A stretch of 64,000 nucleotides of DNA. Source: Mycolicibacterium thermoresistibile. GTDB taxonomy: Bacteria > Actinomycetota > Actinomycetes > Mycobacteriales > Mycobacteriaceae. The notes under the pieces were generated by a model that made no database searches, had not been told where the DNA came from, and saw only the letters and a list, made by a program, of their open reading frames with translations. The translations under genes were made by a program, and so were the position numbers. Below, in pieces: positions 18,382 through 27,591 of the stretch (its first letter is position 1; every line of letters begins with the position of its first letter). The stretch lies in assembly GCF_900187065.1 (NCBI RefSeq), contig NZ_LT906483.1:1240001-1304000 (forward strand), given 5' to 3'.

Positions 18382-19016
18382 CGGCTGTGTCGGCCGCTGC
18401 GCAGCCGGGCGCGTCCGTGTAACGGGGTGACGTTGCTGGAACGCTCCGAGTGCGCTTCGAGATGGTCCTCGAGGGCCTCGGCCAGCCCGCCGGCGGTGAA
18501 CGTCGACTCCAGCGCCTTGTCCGGGGCGCGGCCGAACTCGTCGGGGAACACCCAGCGCCGGAACGCCCAGAACCGGAACGCCATCTGCAGCAGGTTGCCG
18601 ATGATGTAGGCCGAGATGAAGTCGGCGACGTTCTCGACGGTCAGCGACACCATCGGCGCGCGCAGCATCAGCACGTAACTGGAGATCCACAGCGGCGCCA
18701 TGCTGAGCACCACGCCGACGCCGCTCACCCCGAAGAACAGCAACGCCTCATGGTGGCGTTCACGCCCACCGCGGTCGCGGAAGCTCCATTCCCGGTTGAG
18801 GATGTAGGACGCGATCACCGCGACGATCCCGGCGATGATCTTGGCCGTCACCGGCTTGGGTTCGAGGACCGTCAGTTTGAGGGTGTAGAAGATGGCTGAG
18901 TCGATGATGAACGTCGTCGCGCCGACGATGGCGAACTTGATCAGCTCGTGATGCCGCTCGGCGTACGGGCGGATCGGACGCGGCAGCCGCGCGATCGTGG
19001 CATCAGCGAAGGACAC
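18336..19016 (-). CDS. GtrA-family polysaccharide membrane protein
   Basis: Encodes 226 residues from GTG 19016. Four transmembrane helices of the GtrA fold can be seen: FAIVGATTFIIDSAIFYTL, VTAKIIAGIVAVIASYIL, LLFFGVSGVGVVLSMAPLWI and a helix in VADFISAYIIGNLLQMAFRF, with the conserved N-R-x-W-x-F (NREWSF) and FRFWAFRRWVFP loops. GtrA proteins are thought to move undecaprenyl- or decaprenyl-linked sugars across the membrane. The C-terminal tail is long, polar and variable. No strong ribosome-binding site; the start is set by homology with mycobacterial relatives. Divergent from purK. Confidence 0.88.
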   Translation of the reverse strand: MSFADATIARLPRPIRPYAERHHELIKFAIVGATTFIIDSAIFYTLKLTVLEPKPVTAKIIAGIVAVIASYILNREWSFRDRGGRERHHEALLFFGVSGVGVVLSMAPLWISSYVLMLRAPMVSLTVENVADFISAYIIGNLLQMAFRFWAFRRWVFPDEFGRAPDKALESTFTAGGLAEALEDHLEAHSERSSNVTPLHGRARLRSGRHSRQLGDSSDPRVSKTS

Positions 19017-19080
19017 AGGAAGGAAGTGTACGGAAACGCGGGGTGGCGCGTGGAGGCGCACCTGACCCTGCCGCCTGCTC

Positions 19081-20328
19081 ATGACTCGCCCGGAGGTGGG
19101 GAGCGGCGCCGACCATGCCACCATAGGTGATGTGCCGCCCACCCCAGCTCAACCGCCTGTCGTGGCGATGGTCGGAGGCGGTCAGCTGGCCCGAATGACC
19201 CATCAGGCGGCCATCGCCCTGGGTCAGACGCTGCGGGTGCTGGCCGTCGACAGCGACGAGTCAGCAGCCCAGGTGACCCCCGATGTGGTGCTCGGCTCCC
19301 ACACCGACATCGACGCACTGCGCCGGGCCGCCGCCGGCGCGCAGGTGCTGACCTTCGACCACGAACACGTCCCCACCGAACTCCTCGAGAAACTGCAGGC
19401 CGAAGGCGTCAACGTGGCGCCGCCACCGCAGGCGCTGATCCATGCCCAGGACAAACTGGTGATGCGGCGGCGCCTCGAGGCGCTCGGCGCGCCGGTCCCG
19501 CGGTTCGCCGCGGTCGACGACGTGGACGACCTCGACGACTTCGCCCGCCGGGTGGACGCCCCGCTGGTGCTCAAGACCATCCGGGGCGGCTACGACGGCC
19601 GCGGCGTGATATTGACCACAGACCTGCCCGAGGCCCGCGAGGCCGCCCGGCGGTACCTGGCCGACGGCGTTCCGGTGCTGGTCGAGGAACGGGTTGCGAT
19701 GCGGCGCGAACTCACCGCGCTGGTGGCCCGGTCCCCGTTCGGCCAGGGAGCGGCGTGGCCGGTCGTGGAAACCGTGCAGCGCGACGGCATCTGCGTGGAG
19801 GTGCTCGCCCCGGCGCCCGGGCTGCCCGATGAGGTGGGCGCCGCCGCGCAGGAGCTCGCGTTACGGCTGGCCGGCGAACTCGGGGTGGTGGGGCTGCTCG
19901 CGGTCGAGCTGTTCGAGACCGCCGAGGGCGGGCTGATGGTCAACGAATTGGCCATGCGTCCGCACAACTCCGGCCACTGGACCATGAACGGCGCGGTGAC
20001 CAGCCAGTTCGAGCAGCATCTACGGGCGGTGCTGGACTATCCGCTCGGTGACACCTCGGCGATCGCGCCGGTGACGGTGATGGCCAATGTGCTCGGTGCG
20101 CCGCAGACCCCGGCGATGTCGATGGACGAGCGGTTGCACCACCTGTTCGGCCGGATCCCGGACGCCCGGGTGCACCTGTACGGGAAACAGGAGCGACCCG
20201 GCCGCAAGCTCGGCCACGTCAACGTCGTCGGGTCCGATCTGGCCGTGGTGCGGGAGCGCGCCGGCCGGGCGGCACACTGGTTGGCACACGCGCAATGGAC
20301 TGATGGATGGGATGGGCATGCCGACTGA
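19081..20328 (+). CDS. purK: 5-(carboxyamino)imidazole ribonucleotide synthase PurK
   Basis: Encodes 415 residues. ATP-grasp layout: [20 protein letters not shown] at the N-terminus, [52 protein letters not shown] and [18 protein letters not shown], all PurK motifs. It converts AIR, ATP and bicarbonate to N5-CAIR in de novo purine synthesis. The stop overlaps or abuts the purE start, matching the pathway pair. The start is uncertain: ATG 19081 gives 17 extra residues compared with GTG 19132. Confidence 0.95.
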   Translation: MTRPEVGSGADHATIGDVPPTPAQPPVVAMVGGGQLARMTHQAAIALGQTLRVLAVDSDESAAQVTPDVVLGSHTDIDALRRAAAGAQVLTFDHEHVPTELLEKLQAEGVNVAPPPQALIHAQDKLVMRRRLEALGAPVPRFAAVDDVDDLDDFARRVDAPLVLKTIRGGYDGRGVILTTDLPEAREAARRYLADGVPVLVEERVAMRRELTALVARSPFGQGAAWPVVETVQRDGICVEVLAPAPGLPDEVGAAAQELALRLAGELGVVGLLAVELFETAEGGLMVNELAMRPHNSGHWTMNGAVTSQFEQHLRAVLDYPLGDTSAIAPVTVMANVLGAPQTPAMSMDERLHHLFGRIPDARVHLYGKQERPGRKLGHVNVVGSDLAVVRERAGRAAHWLAHAQWTDGWDGHAD

Positions 20329-20866
20329 GGAGCGCCTGCGCGAAGAGCAACGGATGCGGCCACGCGTCGGGCTGATCATGGGCAGCGACAGCGACTGGCC
20401 GGTGATGTCGGAGGCGGCCGAGGCGCTGGCCGAGTTCGATGTGCCGTTCGAGGTCGGTGTGGTGTCGGCGCACCGCACGCCGGGACGGATGCTCGACTAC
20501 GCCCGCGGCGCCGCGGGCCGCGGTATCGAGGTGATCATCGCCGGAGCCGGCGGGGCGGCACATCTGCCCGGCATGGTGGCCTCGGCGACACCGTTGCCGG
20601 TGATCGGTGTGCCGGTGCCGCTGGCCCGCCTCGACGGGCTGGACTCGTTGCTGTCGATCGTGCAGATGCCGGCCGGTGTCCCGGTCGCCACGGTGTCGAT
20701 CGGCGGGGCCCGCAACGCCGGTCTGCTCGCGGTCCGGATTCTCGCGGCGGCGGATTCCGCACTGCGCGACCGGATGACAAAGTTTCAGGCCGACCTGGAA
20801 CGCATGGTGCTGGCCAAGGACGAAGCGCTGCGTGACCGCCTGCTCGGCGGGGACCGGAAAGAGTAA
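20318..20866 (+). CDS. purE: N5-CAIR mutase PurE
   Basis: Encodes about 182 residues if ATG 20318 is used (overlapping purK by 11 bases); ATG 20354, giving [16 protein letters not shown], is an equally possible start. Class I PurE motifs are complete: [42 protein letters not shown], and [20 protein letters not shown]. It moves the carboxylate of N5-CAIR to form CAIR, directly after PurK. The only uncertainty is the N-terminus. Confidence 0.94.
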   Translation: MPTEERLREEQRMRPRVGLIMGSDSDWPVMSEAAEALAEFDVPFEVGVVSAHRTPGRMLDYARGAAGRGIEVIIAGAGGAAHLPGMVASATPLPVIGVPVPLARLDGLDSLLSIVQMPAGVPVATVSIGGARNAGLLAVRILAAADSALRDRMTKFQADLERMVLAKDEALRDRLLGGDRKE

Positions 20867-20895
20867 AGTTACCGACGAGTAGCGAGGAGGCCAAG

Positions 20896-22065
20896 ATGGC
20901 AGCGTGGAGCGGTAACCCGTCATTCGAGTTGTTCCAATTGCCCGAGGAGCACATCGCCCTGCGGGAGGCGATCCGGGCGCTCGCCGAGAAGGAGATCGCC
21001 CCGTACGCGGCCGAGGTCGACGAGAAGGCCCGGTTCCCCGAGGAGGCGTTGGCGGCGTTGAACTCGTCGGGGTTCAGCGCGATCCACGTGCCCGAGGAGT
21101 ACGGCGGACAGGGTGCGGACTCGGTGGCGACCTGCATCGTGATCGAAGAGGTGGCCCGGGTGGACTGTTCGGCGTCGCTGATCCCGGCGGTCAACAAACT
21201 GGGCACGATGGGGCTGATCCTGCGCGGCTCCGAGGAACTCAAGAAGCAGGTGCTGCCGGCGGTGGCCTCCGGGGAGGCGATGGCGTCATACGCGTTGTCG
21301 GAGCGGGAGGCCGGCAGCGACGCGGCGTCGATGCGGACCCGCGCCGTCGCCGACGGCGACGACTGGATTCTCAACGGGTCCAAATGCTGGATCACCAACG
21401 GCGGCAAGTCGACCTGGTACACCGTGATGGCGGTGACCGATCCGGACAAGGGCGCCAACGGGATCTCGGCGTTCATGGTGCACAAGGACGATGAGGGCTT
21501 CACCGTCGGCCCCAAGGAACGCAAGCTCGGCATCAAGGGGTCGCCGACCACCGAGTTGTACTTCGAGAACTGTCGCATCCCGGGCGACCGGATCATCGGT
21601 GAGCCCGGAACCGGGTTCAAGACCGCCCTGGCCACCCTCGACCACACCCGGCCCACCATCGGCGCCCAGGCAGTCGGGATCGCCCAGGGCGCGCTCGACG
21701 CGGCGATCGCCTACACCAAGGAGCGCAAGCAGTTCGGCCGCCCGGTCAGCGACAACCAGGGTGTGCAGTTCATGCTCGCCGACATGGCGATGAAGATCGA
21801 GGCGGCCCGGTTGATGGTGTACTCGGCGGCCGCGCGCGCCGAACGCGGTGAGGGCGACCTCGGGTTCATCTCGGCGGCGTCGAAGTGTTTCGCCTCCGAC
21901 GTGGCCATGGAGGTCACCACCGACGCGGTCCAGTTGTTCGGCGGTTACGGCTACACCCAGGACTTCCCGGTCGAGCGGATGATGCGCGACGCCAAGATCA
22001 CCCAGATCTACGAGGGCACCAACCAGATTCAGCGGGTGGTCATGTCCCGGGCGCTGCTCAGGTAA
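20896..22065 (+). CDS. fadE25: Acyl-CoA dehydrogenase FadE25
   Basis: Encodes 389 residues from ATG 20896, preceded by GAGGAGG. Acyl-CoA dehydrogenase signatures are present: SYALSEREAGSDAASMRTRA (FAD/substrate binding), NGSKCWITNGG, LGIKGSPTTELYFENCRIPG, and near the C-terminus QLFGGYGYTQDFPVERMMRD with IYEGTNQIQRVV containing the catalytic glutamate of the Y-E-G-T motif. It oxidises acyl-CoA to enoyl-CoA in beta-oxidation. The gene lies 29 bases after purE and is as I recall in the same place in M. tuberculosis (Rv3274c). Confidence 0.95.
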   Translation: MAAWSGNPSFELFQLPEEHIALREAIRALAEKEIAPYAAEVDEKARFPEEALAALNSSGFSAIHVPEEYGGQGADSVATCIVIEEVARVDCSASLIPAVNKLGTMGLILRGSEELKKQVLPAVASGEAMASYALSEREAGSDAASMRTRAVADGDDWILNGSKCWITNGGKSTWYTVMAVTDPDKGANGISAFMVHKDDEGFTVGPKERKLGIKGSPTTELYFENCRIPGDRIIGEPGTGFKTALATLDHTRPTIGAQAVGIAQGALDAAIAYTKERKQFGRPVSDNQGVQFMLADMAMKIEAARLMVYSAAARAERGEGDLGFISAASKCFASDVAMEVTTDAVQLFGGYGYTQDFPVERMMRDAKITQIYEGTNQIQRVVMSRALLR

Positions 22066-22115
22066 TCCCGCGCGTGCTCTCCCGCCGCGAGCGGGCGTGT
22101 CTGTATGTAGCCGAG

Positions 22116-22160
22116 TGTGCGGCGGCCGTACTCACTGTGCGGTAGCCGTATTCGTTGTGC
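22116..22160. repeat. Degenerate 20-bp direct repeats downstream of fadE25
   Basis: Two adjacent 20-base units, TGTGCGGCGGCCGTACTCAC (22116-22135) and TGTGCGGTAGCCGTATTCGT (22136-22155), are followed by a third copy that begins TGTGCGGT and decays. They lie in the 280-base gene-free gap 22066-22348. Confidence 0.7.
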
Positions 22161-22210
22161 GGTGACGGCGGTCATCGTGCGGCAGGTGCGCGAAAACGCC
22201 GAAATCCGCA

Positions 22211-22290
22211 CCGTGCACGCACGTTGACCTCCGTGTGCTCACGCTCATGTCTCTGCGTGCACGCTGAACCCCGTGCATACACGCTCGGCA
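22211..22290. repeat. Degenerate 20-bp tandem repeat array, four units
   Basis: Four consecutive 20-base units start at 22211, 22231, 22251 and 22271 and share a C-G-T-G-C-x-x-x-C-A-C-G-C-T core, for example CCGTGCACGCACGTTGACCT and CCGTGCATACACGCTCGGCA. The same 20-base period and core occur at 58411-58510. Confidence 0.7.
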
Positions 22291-22348
22291 CGCACCCGGC
22301 GTGTCGTCCGGGTCCGTCGGCCCGCGATGACGGGGAGACGCGTGCTCA

Positions 22349-23080
22349 CTAACCGCGGGTGACTTTCTCGGTGGCGCGGCGGCGGTCCATCAGCCCGGGA
22401 TCGGGATTGGCCACCTGCACCAGCGACGCCCCGGCCACGAACACCGCCAGCAGCCGCTCCACCAGGTCGTCGGCGGTGTCCCAGCCGAGCGTCGACAGCA
22501 CCCGGTCGGCATCGTTGAGCCCTTGTGCCGCAGCGGATTCCCGGGCAGCGGCCAGTACGTCGGCGGCGGAGCGACCGTTCAGGGCGTCCCCCGGATCCGG
22601 TTCGGCGACGATCTGGTCGCCGTGCACCCGCACCGCGGTCGCATAGTCGGTCACCCCGACCGGCAGATCCGGAACCGGCCTGCCGAACGGGTCCAGCGAC
22701 AGCACCGCGATCTCGCCGAGACCCACCGCCGCATCGGCCTGGTCGAGCCGGTCGACGGTGCACAGCGCGGCGTCGGCCGCACCGTCGGGAACATCCGGGC
22801 CCCACAGCGCTTCCGCACCGATCCACCACACCCCGAACAGCACCGCGGCGGTCTGCCAGTGCGCGGGCAGCAGGACCGCCACCCGCCCGCCGGCGGCGAC
22901 GCCCATCTCGTCGCGCAGCAGATTGCCGGTCTTGGCGGCCCAGTTGGCCAGGGTGGCGGTGGACAACTCGATGCGCTCACCGGTGGCGTCGTCGTAGTAG
23001 GTGATGCGCGGGCCGGCCGGGTCGGTGGCCAGCAGCGGATCCAGAACAGCAGTCGAGATATTCACGGGTTCAGTTGACAC
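22349..23080 (-). CDS. TIGR03089-type protein (adenylation-enzyme N-domain-like)
   Basis: Encodes about 243 residues. It resembles the N-terminal part of AMP-binding enzymes: ITYYDDATGERIELSTATLA, NWAAKTGNLLRDEMGVAAGG, RVAVLLPAHWQTAAVLFGVW, but lacks the phosphate-binding loop and the C-terminal adenylation motifs. That is the pattern of the conserved actinobacterial TIGR03089 family, whose function is unknown. The GTG 23080 overlaps the end of the upstream LCP gene by 11 bases, so the two are likely co-translated. I recall the same order in M. tuberculosis (Rv3267-Rv3268). Confidence 0.85.
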   Translation of the reverse strand: MSTEPVNISTAVLDPLLATDPAGPRITYYDDATGERIELSTATLANWAAKTGNLLRDEMGVAAGGRVAVLLPAHWQTAAVLFGVWWIGAEALWGPDVPDGAADAALCTVDRLDQADAAVGLGEIAVLSLDPFGRPVPDLPVGVTDYATAVRVHGDQIVAEPDPGDALNGRSAADVLAAARESAAAQGLNDADRVLSTLGWDTADDLVERLLAVFVAGASLVQVANPDPGLMDRRRATEKVTRG

Positions 23081-24545
23081 ACTTCGGATCATCGGCGCCG
23101 GCAGTGATGATCTGCGGCGGCGGTGGGGCGGCCTCGACGGTCTGGCCGACCGTCGCGGAACTCTGCTGCAACGTCGTCACCGTCGGATCGGTGCCGTCCA
23201 AACCCGAACCCGGGCCGGTGTAGTCGTCGGCGAGCACCACCCGTACGAATCCGGGTGCGACCGTTCGATCCTCGACGATCGGCAGATCGCCCAGCTGATC
23301 GGCGACCTCCCGGGCGCCGCGGTCGTCCTGCTTCGCCACCCGCACCTCGGTGCGGTCCGCCGGACCGTCCTCGGCGTTCCCGACCGGCCCGGGGCTGAAC
23401 CCGTTGCTGGTTAACACATGTGACACCGCAGCGGCCAGACCGTTGATATCGGTGCCGTTGAGCACCTCGACGGTGGTCTTGTCGCGGCTGTAGGCGATCT
23501 CCTCGGTCTTGCCCTCGTCCTGCTCCTCCAACAGGCTCGACACCCAGTCCCTGACCTGTTGCGGATCCACCCGGACCACGCTCTGCATACCGTCGTCGCT
23601 CCAGCCGTCCTCCCGCACGATCGGGATGGTCGCGAACGCGATGTTGCCGGCGGCCAGACCTTGCAGCTGCTCGACGAACTCCATCACATCCCAGCCGTCG
23701 GAGAGCACCACCGACCGCTGGATCGCCCGCTGGAGCCGGTCCAGCGTCGCCGGGCTGGACAGCGTCTTCGACGAGATGACCTCCCGGGCAAGCGAAGCCA
23801 TCACGGTCTGCTGGCGGGTGACCCGGTCCAGATCACCGCGCGGCAGATCCTGGCGCTGCCGGACGAAACTCAGCGCCTGGGCGCCGTCCAGCCGCTGCCA
23901 GCCGGCCGGGAAGTCGGCGCCGGAGAGCGGTTCGTACACCGGGTTCTTCAAGCACACCTCGACCCCGCCCAGCGCGTCGGTGATCAGTGCGAAACCCAGC
24001 AGCCCGATCTCGGCGTAGTGGTCGACGGTGACGCCGGTGAGTTCGGCGACGGTCTCGATCAGCGCGCCGCGCGCGTCCTGGACGGCAAGCGGTTCGGCGA
24101 CCTCCGGATCCATCCCCTGAACCTCGACGAGCTGCTTCATCGTCTCGAACTTGACCTCGCCGTACACCCCGTTGATCTTCATCTTGCCGCGGCCGGGCGC
24201 CTCCACGTAGGAGTCGCGGGGGATCGAGATCGCCGTCGCGGACCTGCCGTTGTTGGGGATCCGCACCAACACGATGGTGTCGGTGTTGGTGGCGACGTCG
24301 TTGCCGGCGCGCAGCGCGGCCAGTTCCTCCGCGGACAGCGGGTTGCCGTGCGCGTCGGTGCGGCTGTCCATGCCCACCAGCAGAATGTCGACCGCACCGT
24401 CCTCTCCGCCCTGACCCAGCAGCGGCGAGCTGATCTGGCTGATCCCGGCTTCGAAGGCGCGGATCCGGCTCCACGCCACACCGGTGCTGAGCACGATCAC
24501 CACCGCGGTGGCGACCGCGAGGGCACGAATCAGTCGGGCGGGCAC
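23070..24545 (-). CDS. LytR-CpsA-Psr (LCP) family cell-wall ligase
   Basis: Encodes 491 residues. An N-terminal signal anchor (LIRALAVATAVVIVLSTGVA) is followed by the LCP domain: VDILLVGMDSRTDAHGNPLS with the aspartate/arginine pair that binds pyrophosphate, DTIVLVRIPNNGRSATAISIPRDSY-type core (SIPRDSYVE), and DLPRGDLDRVTRQQTVM. A C-terminal LytR_C domain follows (TTVEVLNGTDINGLAAAV). LCP proteins attach arabinogalactan to peptidoglycan outside the membrane; the M. tuberculosis orthologue is Lcp1 (Rv3267) as I recall. It is divergent from rmlD, which supplies rhamnose for the same linkage unit. Confidence 0.94.
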   Translation of the reverse strand: MPARLIRALAVATAVVIVLSTGVAWSRIRAFEAGISQISSPLLGQGGEDGAVDILLVGMDSRTDAHGNPLSAEELAALRAGNDVATNTDTIVLVRIPNNGRSATAISIPRDSYVEAPGRGKMKINGVYGEVKFETMKQLVEVQGMDPEVAEPLAVQDARGALIETVAELTGVTVDHYAEIGLLGFALITDALGGVEVCLKNPVYEPLSGADFPAGWQRLDGAQALSFVRQRQDLPRGDLDRVTRQQTVMASLAREVISSKTLSSPATLDRLQRAIQRSVVLSDGWDVMEFVEQLQGLAAGNIAFATIPIVREDGWSDDGMQSVVRVDPQQVRDWVSSLLEEQDEGKTEEIAYSRDKTTVEVLNGTDINGLAAAVSHVLTSNGFSPGPVGNAEDGPADRTEVRVAKQDDRGAREVADQLGDLPIVEDRTVAPGFVRVVLADDYTGPGSGLDGTDPTVTTLQQSSATVGQTVEAAPPPPQIITAGADDPKCVN

Positions 24546-24612
24546 TTGCCCAGGCTACTGTCGAGACGTCCGCGAACGCGGTAGCCGTCACCGGCGTGCC
24601 AGACTCGACGCC

Positions 24613-25509
24613 ATGACCAACAGCAGCGCCAAGCGCATCGTCATCCCCGGGGCCGGCGGCATGGTCGGAACTGTTCTGGCAGGTCAGGCCCGGACACAGG
24701 GGCGGGATGTGGCGGCGTTCACGTCGGCGCAGTGGGATATCACCGACGCCGCGGCCGCGGAGCACCTCATCCGCCCCGGTGACGTCGTGATCAACTGCGC
24801 CGCCTACACCGATGTCGACGGCGCCGAATCCGACGAGGACCGCGCGCACCTGGTCAACGCGGTCGGGCCGGGGCACCTGGCCCGGGCATGCGCCCGGGTC
24901 GGGGCGGACCTGGTGCACATCTCCACCGATTACGTGTTCAGCGGGGACCGGCGGGAGCCGTTCGAGATCGACGACGACACCACGCCGATGAACGTCTACG
25001 GCCGCACCAAGCTCGCCGGGGAACAGGCGGTGCTGTCCGCGCTGCCGTCCGCGCGGGTGGTGCGGACCTCCTGGGTCTACCGGGGCGACGTGGACGGCAA
25101 GGACTTCGTCGCGGTGATGCGTCGGCTGGCCGCCGGACCGGACCCGGTGAATGTGGTGGCCGATCAGGTCGGCTCACCCACCTACGCCGCCGACCTGGCG
25201 GCCGCGTTGCTGCAGGTGGCCGACGGGGCCGTCGACATCCCGGTGCTGCACGCCGCCAACGCCGGGGCGGCCAGCCGGTTCGAGCAGGCGCGGGCGGTGT
25301 TCGAACTCGTCGGCGCGGACCCGGACCGGGTGCGCCCCGTCACCAGCGATCAGGTGCCGCGGCCGGCTCCCCGGCCGGCCTACACCGTGTTGTCCGGGCG
25401 ACGGTCCGCCGAGGCCGGGCTGACACCGCTGCGGCCGTGGCGGGAAGCACTTGCGTCTGCGCTGGCGAGTGCCGGTGAGCCCGCCGGTTACCCTCTACGC
25501 CGTGAGTGA
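24613..25509 (+). CDS. rmlD: dTDP-4-dehydrorhamnose reductase RmlD
   Basis: Encodes 298 residues from ATG 24613. It has the NADPH loop GAGGMVGTVL, VVINCAAYTDVDGAESDEDR, the catalytic STDYVF and YGRTKLAGE motifs, and TSWVYRGDVDGKDFVAVMRR, all typical of RmlD. It makes dTDP-L-rhamnose, the donor for the rhamnosyl linker between peptidoglycan and arabinogalactan. The rhamnosyltransferase wbbL follows after 15 bases. Confidence 0.95.
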   Translation: MTNSSAKRIVIPGAGGMVGTVLAGQARTQGRDVAAFTSAQWDITDAAAAEHLIRPGDVVINCAAYTDVDGAESDEDRAHLVNAVGPGHLARACARVGADLVHISTDYVFSGDRREPFEIDDDTTPMNVYGRTKLAGEQAVLSALPSARVVRTSWVYRGDVDGKDFVAVMRRLAAGPDPVNVVADQVGSPTYAADLAAALLQVADGAVDIPVLHAANAGAASRFEQARAVFELVGADPDRVRPVTSDQVPRPAPRPAYTVLSGRRSAEAGLTPLRPWREALASALASAGEPAGYPLRRE

Positions 25510-25524
25510 GCATCAGGCGGTGAC

Positions 25525-26466
25525 GTGAGCGATCATCTCGTCGTCGTGACGGTGACGTATTCACCGGGGCCGCACCTCGAGCGGTTCCTGGCGTCGTTGG
25601 AGCACGCCACCGAACGGCCGGTGACGGTCATCATGGCCGACAACGGGTCCACCGACGGCGCTCCGGAGGAAGCGCTCGAGCGGTACCCGAACGTCCGGTT
25701 GATGCGCACCGGCGCCAATCTCGGGTACGGCACCGCGATCAACCGGGCGGTCGCCGAACACCTCGCCGACACCGATCCGTCCGACTTCTTCGTCGTCGCC
25801 AACCCCGACGTGCAGTGGGGGCCGAACTCGATCGACAATCTGCTGGCCGCCGCCGCCCGGTGGCCGCGCGCCGCCGCGCTGGGACCGCTGATCCGGGACG
25901 CCGACGGCTCGGTCTACCCGTCCGCGCGGGAGCAGCCCAGCCTGATCCGCGGCGGCATGCACGCGGTGATCGGCCCGCTGTGGCCCGGCAACCCGTGGAC
26001 GGCGGCATACCGGCAGGACCGGATGGAGCCCACCGAGCGTCCGGTCGGATGGCTGTCCGGATCGTGTCTGCTGCTGCGCAAGGCGGCCTTCGACGAGGTG
26101 GACGGTTTCGACGAGCGCTACTTCATGTACATGGAGGACGTCGACCTCGGTGACCGGCTCGCCAAGGCCGGCTGGCAGAACATCTACGTGCCGTCGTCGG
26201 AGATCCTGCACTACAAGGGCCACGCCGCCGGGCGAGATCCGGCCCGCAACTTGGTGGCCCATCACCGCAGCACCTACACTTTCCTGGCCGATCGGTATCC
26301 GAGATGGTGGCAGTCGCCGCTGCGGTGGACGATCAGGGGCGCCCTCGCCGTGCGGGCCAACCTGGCGGTCGGCAATTCCCGTCGCAAACAGGCACGAGTT
26401 CGCCCCGGCGAAGAACGTCCGGCGAGAAACCCGGCGAGAAACACTGACATGGGGACAACATGGTGA
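25525..26466 (+). CDS. wbbL: Rhamnosyltransferase WbbL (decaprenyl-PP-GlcNAc)
   Basis: Encodes 313 residues from GTG 25525. A GT2 enzyme: VVTVTYSPGPHLERFLASL, VIMADNGSTDGAPEEALERY, FFVVANPDVQWGP and later FDERYFMYMEDVDLGDRLAK with the E-D-V-D motif of rhamnosyltransferases. It adds rhamnose from dTDP-rhamnose to decaprenyl-diphospho-GlcNAc, building the arabinogalactan linkage unit. Directly downstream of rmlD, with its stop overlapping the manB start by 7 bases. Confidence 0.95.
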   Translation: MSDHLVVVTVTYSPGPHLERFLASLEHATERPVTVIMADNGSTDGAPEEALERYPNVRLMRTGANLGYGTAINRAVAEHLADTDPSDFFVVANPDVQWGPNSIDNLLAAAARWPRAAALGPLIRDADGSVYPSAREQPSLIRGGMHAVIGPLWPGNPWTAAYRQDRMEPTERPVGWLSGSCLLLRKAAFDEVDGFDERYFMYMEDVDLGDRLAKAGWQNIYVPSSEILHYKGHAAGRDPARNLVAHHRSTYTFLADRYPRWWQSPLRWTIRGALAVRANLAVGNSRRKQARVRPGEERPARNPARNTDMGTTW

Positions 26467-27539
26467 ATCCGGCACAGGTGGATGCGGTCGTTCTGGTGGG
26501 CGGTCAGGGCACCCGGCTGCGCCCGTTGACGCTGTCGGCGCCCAAACCGATGCTGCCCACGGCGGGGCTGCCGTTCCTCACCCACCTGTTGTCGCGGATC
26601 GCCGAGGCCGGTATCGAGCACGTGGTGCTGGGCACCTCGTACAAGGCGCACGTGTTCGAAGCCGAGTTCGGCGACGGGTCCAAGTTCGGGCTGAACATCG
26701 AATACGTCACCGAGACCGAGCCGCTGGGCACCGGCGGCGCCATCGCCAACGTCGCCGACAAACTGCGGTTCGACACCGTGATGGTGTTCAACGGCGATGT
26801 GCTGTCGGGCGCGGATCTGCAGGGCCTGTTGGACACCCATGAACGCAGCGGCGCCGACCTGACGCTGCATCTGGTGCGGGTCGGTGATCCGCGGGCGTTC
26901 GGCTGTGTGCCCACCGACGCGCACGGTGTGGTGACCGCGTTCCTGGAGAAGACCCAGGATCCGCCCACGGATCAGATCAACGCCGGCTGTTACGTCTTCC
27001 AGCGCCACGTCATCGACCGGATCCCGCGGGGCCGTGCGGTGTCGGTCGAGCGGGAGGTGTTCCCGCAGTTGCTCTCCGAGGGGTTGCGCATCTGCGGCCA
27101 TGTCGATGCGAGCTACTGGCGCGACATGGGCACCCCGGAGGACTTCGTGCGCGGATCGGCCGACCTGGTCCGCGGTATCGCGCCGTCACCGGCGTTGCGC
27201 GGTCAGCGCGGTGAGTCGCTGGTGCACGACGGCGCCGCGGTCGCACCGGGGGCGCTGTTGATCGGCGGCACGGTCGTCGGTCGCGGCGCCGAGATCGGGC
27301 CGGGCGCACGGCTGGACGGTGCGGTGATCTTCGACGGGGTGCGGGTGGAGGCCGGTTCGGTGATCGAACGGTCGATCATCGGGTTCGGCGCGCGGATCGG
27401 GCCGCGGGCGCTGATCCGCGACGGTGTCATCGGCGACGGCGCCGACATCGGCGCGCGCTGCGAGTTGTTGCGGGGTGCGCGGGTGTGGCCCGGGGTGGCC
27501 ATCCCCGACGGGGGCATCAGATTCTCCACCGACGTCTGA
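26460..27539 (+). CDS. manB: Mannose-1-phosphate guanylyltransferase (ManB/ManC type)
   Basis: Encodes 359 residues. The nucleotidyltransferase domain has VVLVGGQGTRLRPLTLSAPK, then TEPLGTGGAIANV, VFNGDVLSGADL and DPPTDQINAGCYVF; the C-terminus is a left-handed beta-helix of hexapeptide repeats (GGTVVGRGAEIGPGARLDGA and following). It makes GDP-mannose for PIM, LM and LAM synthesis. Naming differs among mycobacterial annotations: the M. tuberculosis orthologue Rv3264c is called manB or manC as I recall. It is the last gene of the rmlD-wbbL-manB operon, ending just before a hairpin. Confidence 0.93.
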   Translation: MVNPAQVDAVVLVGGQGTRLRPLTLSAPKPMLPTAGLPFLTHLLSRIAEAGIEHVVLGTSYKAHVFEAEFGDGSKFGLNIEYVTETEPLGTGGAIANVADKLRFDTVMVFNGDVLSGADLQGLLDTHERSGADLTLHLVRVGDPRAFGCVPTDAHGVVTAFLEKTQDPPTDQINAGCYVFQRHVIDRIPRGRAVSVEREVFPQLLSEGLRICGHVDASYWRDMGTPEDFVRGSADLVRGIAPSPALRGQRGESLVHDGAAVAPGALLIGGTVVGRGAEIGPGARLDGAVIFDGVRVEAGSVIERSIIGFGARIGPRALIRDGVIGDGADIGARCELLRGARVWPGVAIPDGGIRFSTDV

Positions 27540-27540
27540 G

Positions 27541-27591
27541 CGATTTCGGCGTGCGCACGGTCGCTCAGCGATCGTGAACACGCCGAAATCG
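27541..27591. terminator. Bidirectional hairpin between manB and Nudix gene
   Basis: CGATTTCGGCGTG (27541-27553) is exactly complementary to 27579-27591, with a short inner TCGCT/AGCGA stem in the loop. It begins right after the manB stop and contains the stop of the convergent Nudix gene, so it can end transcription from both sides. Confidence 0.75.
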
